A stretch of DNA of 16,975 nt from an uncultured Prevotellaceae bacterium (GTDB lineage: Bacteria; Bacteroidota; Bacteroidia; Bacteroidales; Bacteroidaceae), in contig OMXX01000080.1 of assembly GCA_900315105.1 (NCBI GenBank), positions 1-16,975 of the forward strand, given 5' to 3'. Positions 14,004 to 16,975 of this stretch are shown here, in pieces. Every line of letters begins with the position of its first letter. Within the stretch, counting starts at the first letter, position 1. Below the pieces are notes generated by a model, which saw only the letters and a program-made list of their open reading frames with translations, did no database searches and had not been told where the DNA came from. A program made the position numbers and the translations under genes.

Positions 14004-15401
14004 TTACGAAAACAACGTCCTTATCGCTTCCTCAACCTTACTTACAGGATGAATGCGTATGCTGTATTTCTTACCCTTCAAGGCATTCGAGTTGCGTTTC
14101 GGTATGATGATATCCGTGAAACCAAGTTTCTCAGCCTCGGCAATTCGCTGTTCTATGCGACTTACAGGACGAACCTCGCTGCTCAGTCCAACCTCACCGC
14201 ACATGCACCAGCCTTCCTCTATCGGGATGTCCACGTTGCTTGAGAATACGGAGGCTATTACGCTAAGGTCCATTGCCATATCCGTAACCTTCAATCCGCC
14301 TGCTATGTTGATGAACACATCCTTCTGAATAAGTTTGAAGCCCACCTTCTTCTCAAGGACGGCAAGCAGCATGTTCAGTCTTCGCTGGTCGAAACCCGTT
14401 GCCGAGCGTTGCGGAGTTCCGTATGCAGCTGTGCTTACCAATGCCTGTGTCTCCACAAGGAACGGACGCATACCCTCTACGGCTGCCGAAATCGCTATTC
14501 CGCTCATTCCTTGACGCTCGTCGGAAAGAAGAAGCTCTGAAGGATTCGTCACAGGACGAAGACCGTTCTGAAGCATCTCGTATATGCCGAGTTCCGAAGT
14601 AGAGCCGAAACGGTTCTTTATAGAGCGAAGTATGCGGTAGATGTTCTGGCGGTCGCCCTCAAACTGGATAACGGTATCTACGATATGCTCAAGCACCTTC
14701 GGACCAGCTATCGTTCCCTCCTTATTTATATGTCCTATCAGAATGACAGGAATAGCACTTGTCTTTGCGAAGCGGAGTAGGGCAGAGGCACACTCGCGAA
14801 TCTGCGTCACGCTACCTGGAGCCGACTCCACATCCTCTGTCTCCATTGTCTGTATAGAGTCGATGACGATAAGCTCAGGAGCCACAGCCTCAATCTCCTT
14901 AAAGATATTCTCGAGCGATGTCTCACACAGAATCATCACGTGCTCCCCGGCATCAGGCGAAAGACGCTCGGCACGCATCTTAATCTGATGAGCTGACTCC
15001 TCACCGCTGACATATAGCACACGGCGTTCCGTCATCTGCACTATTGTCTGGAGCGTGAGCGTACTCTTTCCTATGCCCGGATCGCCACCGAGAAGTATTA
15101 TGCTTCCGGGTACTATGCCGCCACCAAGTACGCGATTCAGTTCCGCATCGTGCGTGTCAATCCTCGGCTCAGCCTTTGTGGAGATGTCGCGAAGGCTAAC
15201 GGCACGTGCCGTCTTGCTTGCGCGAAGCGATGTCGTGGCAACAGAAGAAGCCGCCTTACGTGCCGACTTGACAGGTGTCTCAGCAGAGATACGCACTTCC
15301 TTGAACGTATTCCACTGACCGCATGAAGGGCATTTACCCATCCACTTTGCCGACTCCTGTCCGCAGTAGTCACAAACGTATGCTGTCTTATCCTTTGCCA
15401 A
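14004..15401 (-). CDS. radA: DNA repair protein RadA (Sms)
   Basis: This 465-aa RecA-like ATPase promotes branch migration and processing of recombination intermediates. It has an N-terminal zinc finger with Cys10, Cys13, Cys24 and Cys27, Walker A GGDPGIGKST (105-114), Walker B around LIVIDS (177-182), the RadA-specific KNRFG (262-266), and a Lon-protease-like C-terminal domain (about 290-465). Length is normal. The start codon is TTG at 15401: it yields MAKDKT, the usual RadA opening. An in-frame stop lies 15-18 bp upstream with no ATG between, and the next Met (residue 21) would destroy the zinc finger. It is probably monocistronic; a 7-bp repeat tract abuts the start codon. Confidence 0.95.
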   Translation of the reverse strand: MAKDKTAYVCDYCGQESAKWMGKCPSCGQWNTFKEVRISAETPVKSARKAASSVATTSLRASKTARAVSLRDISTKAEPRIDTHDAELNRVLGGGIVPGSIILLGGDPGIGKSTLTLQTIVQMTERRVLYVSGEESAHQIKMRAERLSPDAGEHVMILCETSLENIFKEIEAVAPELIVIDSIQTMETEDVESAPGSVTQIRECASALLRFAKTSAIPVILIGHINKEGTIAGPKVLEHIVDTVIQFEGDRQNIYRILRSIKNRFGSTSELGIYEMLQNGLRPVTNPSELLLSDERQGMSGIAISAAVEGMRPFLVETQALVSTAAYGTPQRSATGFDQRRLNMLLAVLEKKVGFKLIQKDVFINIAGGLKVTDMAMDLSVIASVFSSNVDIPIEEGWCMCGEVGLSSEVRPVSRIEQRIAEAEKLGFTDIIIPKRNSNALKGKKYSIRIHPVSKVEEAIRTLFS

Positions 15402-15405
15402 CTTT

Positions 15406-15511
15406 AAGTCTAATGTCTAAGGGCTAAAGTCTAAAGAATAAGGTATAAAAGATTGTCAAAGATGTCATTCTCGAAAGTCTTTTGCCTTTTGTCTTTGGCC
15501 TTTTGCCGTTT
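15406..15511. repeat. Two heptamer tracts upstream of radA
   Basis: AAGTCTA, ATGTCTA, AGGGCTA, AAGTCTA, AAGAATA, AGGTATA run from 15406 to 15447. GTCTTTT, GCCTTTT, GTCTTTG, GCCTTTT, GCCGTTT run from 15477 to 15511. Both keep a strict 7-bp phase. They would lie in the radA leader if the candidate promoter at 15520 is right. Confidence 0.75.
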
Positions 15512-15519
15512 TGAAGCCG

Positions 15520-15551
15520 CAAAATTAATAAAATTTTCCCTAAAAATGAAA
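15520..15551 (-). promoter_or_regulatory. Candidate promoter for radA
   Basis: The minus strand reads TTTC (15551-15548), a 20-bp spacer and TAATTTTG (15527-15520). The -7 box is perfect and the -33 box has one mismatch. The leader would be about 115 nt. Confidence 0.45.
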
Positions 15552-15657
15552 TAAATGTCACTTTTTTGCCGATTTTGATTAAAAATATTCGCTTTTTTGC
15601 TATTTCTACTTGCTATTTATTAGAAATTGAAAATATTTTTTCAAAAAGTGTCAATGT

Positions 15658-15690
15658 TCAAAAAATCCCAATTTGCCAAGCAAACTGGGA
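15658..15690 (-). terminator. Rho-independent terminator of the lipoprotein gene
   Basis: On the minus strand TCCCAGTTTGC (15690-15680), loop TTG, then GCAAATTGGGA (15676-15666) pair over 11 bp with one G-U wobble, followed by a run of T. It lies 19-43 bp after the stop codon. Confidence 0.85.
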
Positions 15691-15708
15691 CTTTCTTATA
15701 TAAATCAA

Positions 15709-16575
15709 CTACTTTTTCTTGTATTTGTATGTATATTCCAAGTCGTATTCCTCGTTCTGGACAGGACCAACATCTTTGGGTGAATTCAAACGAGCTACAA
15801 CATGCTGTTTTTTGATAGTACCATCATCATTATATGTATATTCGGTATATCCATAATTCACGCTATTATTATATATAGGACCTGTTCTTTTCAAAAGCCT
15901 TCCATTTGAGTCGTATTCGTTTATATACTCAGATGTTGTCGTAGGTCCATTGTTGTAAGTGACTGTGGTTTTTATTATATAACCATGACTGTCCTCTTCA
16001 TGAACAATCCTTTCTGAAAACGAACCATCCTTAAGTTTTGAGACATCTATAGTTTCAACATTACCACTATAGCTATATGTGCGAATCGTCCCATAATCTT
16101 TGCCTATAGAATCAATAACCTCGGTATGTTTTATAAGATTCTTTGCATTGTCAAATTCTCTTATGTATGTTATAACCAGATTACCTTTCCAGTTATATCC
16201 ATACACAACATAGCTTAAATCTTCATAGTTGTATTCATATTTATAACTGGAAATCAGAGATTTTAAATTATTCAAGTCATACACTCTTTCTTCTATCCGG
16301 TCACCGTTATCATCAAATATAATTTCTGTTCTATGTCCAGATCTGAAATTATCTTCACCGATATACCTTCCTTCTTTGTCATACCTGATAAGTTGAAACG
16401 GCTTCCCCTCATTGGAACGTTTTCCATCCTTCCAGTCATAGCGAGTTGTTTGCATTTCGGCCAGATACTTACCCTCACCATTGGTGTATTCGTCATCGTC
16501 ATCGTCGTCACTTGAGCAGCTTACGAAGCCAAGCCCTAACACCAATCCTAATAATAAAGCGATGTTCTTTTTCAT
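15709..16575 (-). CDS. Predicted surface-exposed lipoprotein with YD-like repeats
   Basis: This 288-aa protein starts with a lipoprotein signal (MKKNIALLLG..., lipobox FVSC, lipidated Cys20). Cys20 is followed by SSDDDDDD, which fits the Bacteroides surface lipoprotein export signal (Ser plus acidic run), so it is probably displayed on the outer membrane surface. The rest is built of repeated short strands with Tyr and Asp-Asn-Gly turns: RYDKEGRYIGED (64-75), IIFDDNGDRIEERVYD (85-100), YNEYDSNGRLL-type (218-228), YTYNDDGTIKK (246-256). These resemble YD/RHS-like or DUF4595-type beta repeats; function unknown. I place the start at ATG 16575: a longer in-frame start at 16644 falls inside the promoter. 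Single-gene unit with promoter and terminator. Confidence 0.82.
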   Translation of the reverse strand: MKKNIALLLGLVLGLGFVSCSSDDDDDDEYTNGEGKYLAEMQTTRYDWKDGKRSNEGKPFQLIRYDKEGRYIGEDNFRSGHRTEIIFDDNGDRIEERVYDLNNLKSLISSYKYEYNYEDLSYVVYGYNWKGNLVITYIREFDNAKNLIKHTEVIDSIGKDYGTIRTYSYSGNVETIDVSKLKDGSFSERIVHEEDSHGYIIKTTVTYNNGPTTTSEYINEYDSNGRLLKRTGPIYNNSVNYGYTEYTYNDDGTIKKQHVVARLNSPKDVGPVQNEEYDLEYTYKYKKK

Positions 16576-16641
16576 TTTGATTTTGTAATTCACAATTAAG
16601 TTTTTCTTTCGCCGCCATAATCGCAGCATGTTTACATGATG

Positions 16642-16673
16642 CAAAGATACGCATAAAATCCCACACCGCCAAA
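16642..16673 (-). promoter_or_regulatory. Bacteroidetes-type promoter for the lipoprotein gene
   Basis: On the minus strand TTTG (16673-16670), a 20-bp spacer and TATCTTTG (16649-16642), a full consensus match. The leader is about 60 nt and the site rules out the upstream start at 16644. Confidence 0.75.
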
Positions 16674-16800
16674 TATTACCCCGTATTTTTGTCTAACATA
16701 ACGTCAATTCGATGAATATAAACGCTGCGCTTGGCTACATTAATTATCCACGAATTGCTTTAGCTTGTTGAGCTTAGCGAAAAATTGCTAGTCGGTTTGC

Positions 16801-16966
16801 GCCCCGAAGGGGGCAACGAGCCAATAGCCCAGGGCAACGCCCTGTGGTATTGGTTAAATGGGGGATTCAACGCCCTGAAGGGGCAAAAGCCCTAACACAT
16901 GATGTAATGCTTTTGCCCTTTCAGGGCGAACTTACTCTCTCGCTATACCTAGGGCGATGCCCTAGG
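16801..16966. repeat. Cluster of GC-rich hairpins (REP-like) at the right edge
   Basis: Four consecutive hairpins occupy this stretch. GCCCC/GGGGC is at 16801-16814. CCAATA...GCCCTG...TATTGG is at 16821-16853, with 15-nt arms and 2-3 mismatches. CGCCCTGAAGGGGCAAAAGC (16871-16890) pairs with 16909-16928 over 20 bp with one mismatch. CCTAGGGC (16948-16955) pairs with GCCCTAGG (16959-16966). The set stands out in AT-rich DNA and resembles repetitive palindromic elements of Bacteroidales. The stretch 16674-16975 contains no gene I can support; the element may continue beyond the window. Confidence 0.75.
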
Positions 16967-16975
16967 CTGTTAGCT

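Overview
The window looks like chromosome of a Bacteroidales bacterium, most likely of the Prevotella/Segatella group. This rests on five or more promoters of the Bacteroidetes type (TTTG, a spacer of about 20 nt, then TAnnTTTG), on families typical of that phylum (DUF4491, DUF4932, the malic enzyme/phosphotransacetylase fusion, LytTR regulators), on a lipoprotein with a Cys-Ser-Ser-Asp-rich surface-export signal, and on AT-rich intergenic DNA full of small repeats. The genus is inference; no rRNA or tRNA gene is present.

Layout. 1-660: a multi-pass membrane protein on the + strand, possibly cut at its 5' end by the window edge, ending in a strong terminator. 679-2817: two minus-strand genes, an unrecognised 245-aa protein with a strong Shine-Dalgarno site and a secreted DUF4932 metallopeptidase-like protein. 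Between them lies an inverted pair of 11-bp tandem repeats (1501-1614). 2818-6800: a tandem duplication of about 2 kb. Each copy has a promoter, a transcribed leader built from an 80-bp structured repeat, a secreted type B carboxylesterase and a near-identical terminator. 6841-8517: minus-strand DUF4491, a LuxR-type regulator with a degenerate receiver, and a hemolysin III/PAQR membrane protein; the last two probably form an operon. 8654-9421: an orphan LytTR response regulator. 9560-11191: an acyl-CoA synthetase. 11512-13800: maeB. 14004-15401: radA, starting with TTG. 15709-16575: a surface lipoprotein with YD-like repeats. 16801-16966: a cluster of GC-rich hairpins running to the right edge.

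Most genes are independent housekeeping or accessory units. The sequence shows cooperation only for the esterase pair (shared leader, signal peptide and terminator) and for the hemolysin III/LuxR pair. The least explained material is intergenic: the 80-bp leader array, the 11-bp mirrored array, a recurrent 7-bp periodicity at about six gene borders, and a paired-repeat element between maeB and radA whose stems show compensatory change. No CRISPR array, transposase, prophage or known defence system is visible.
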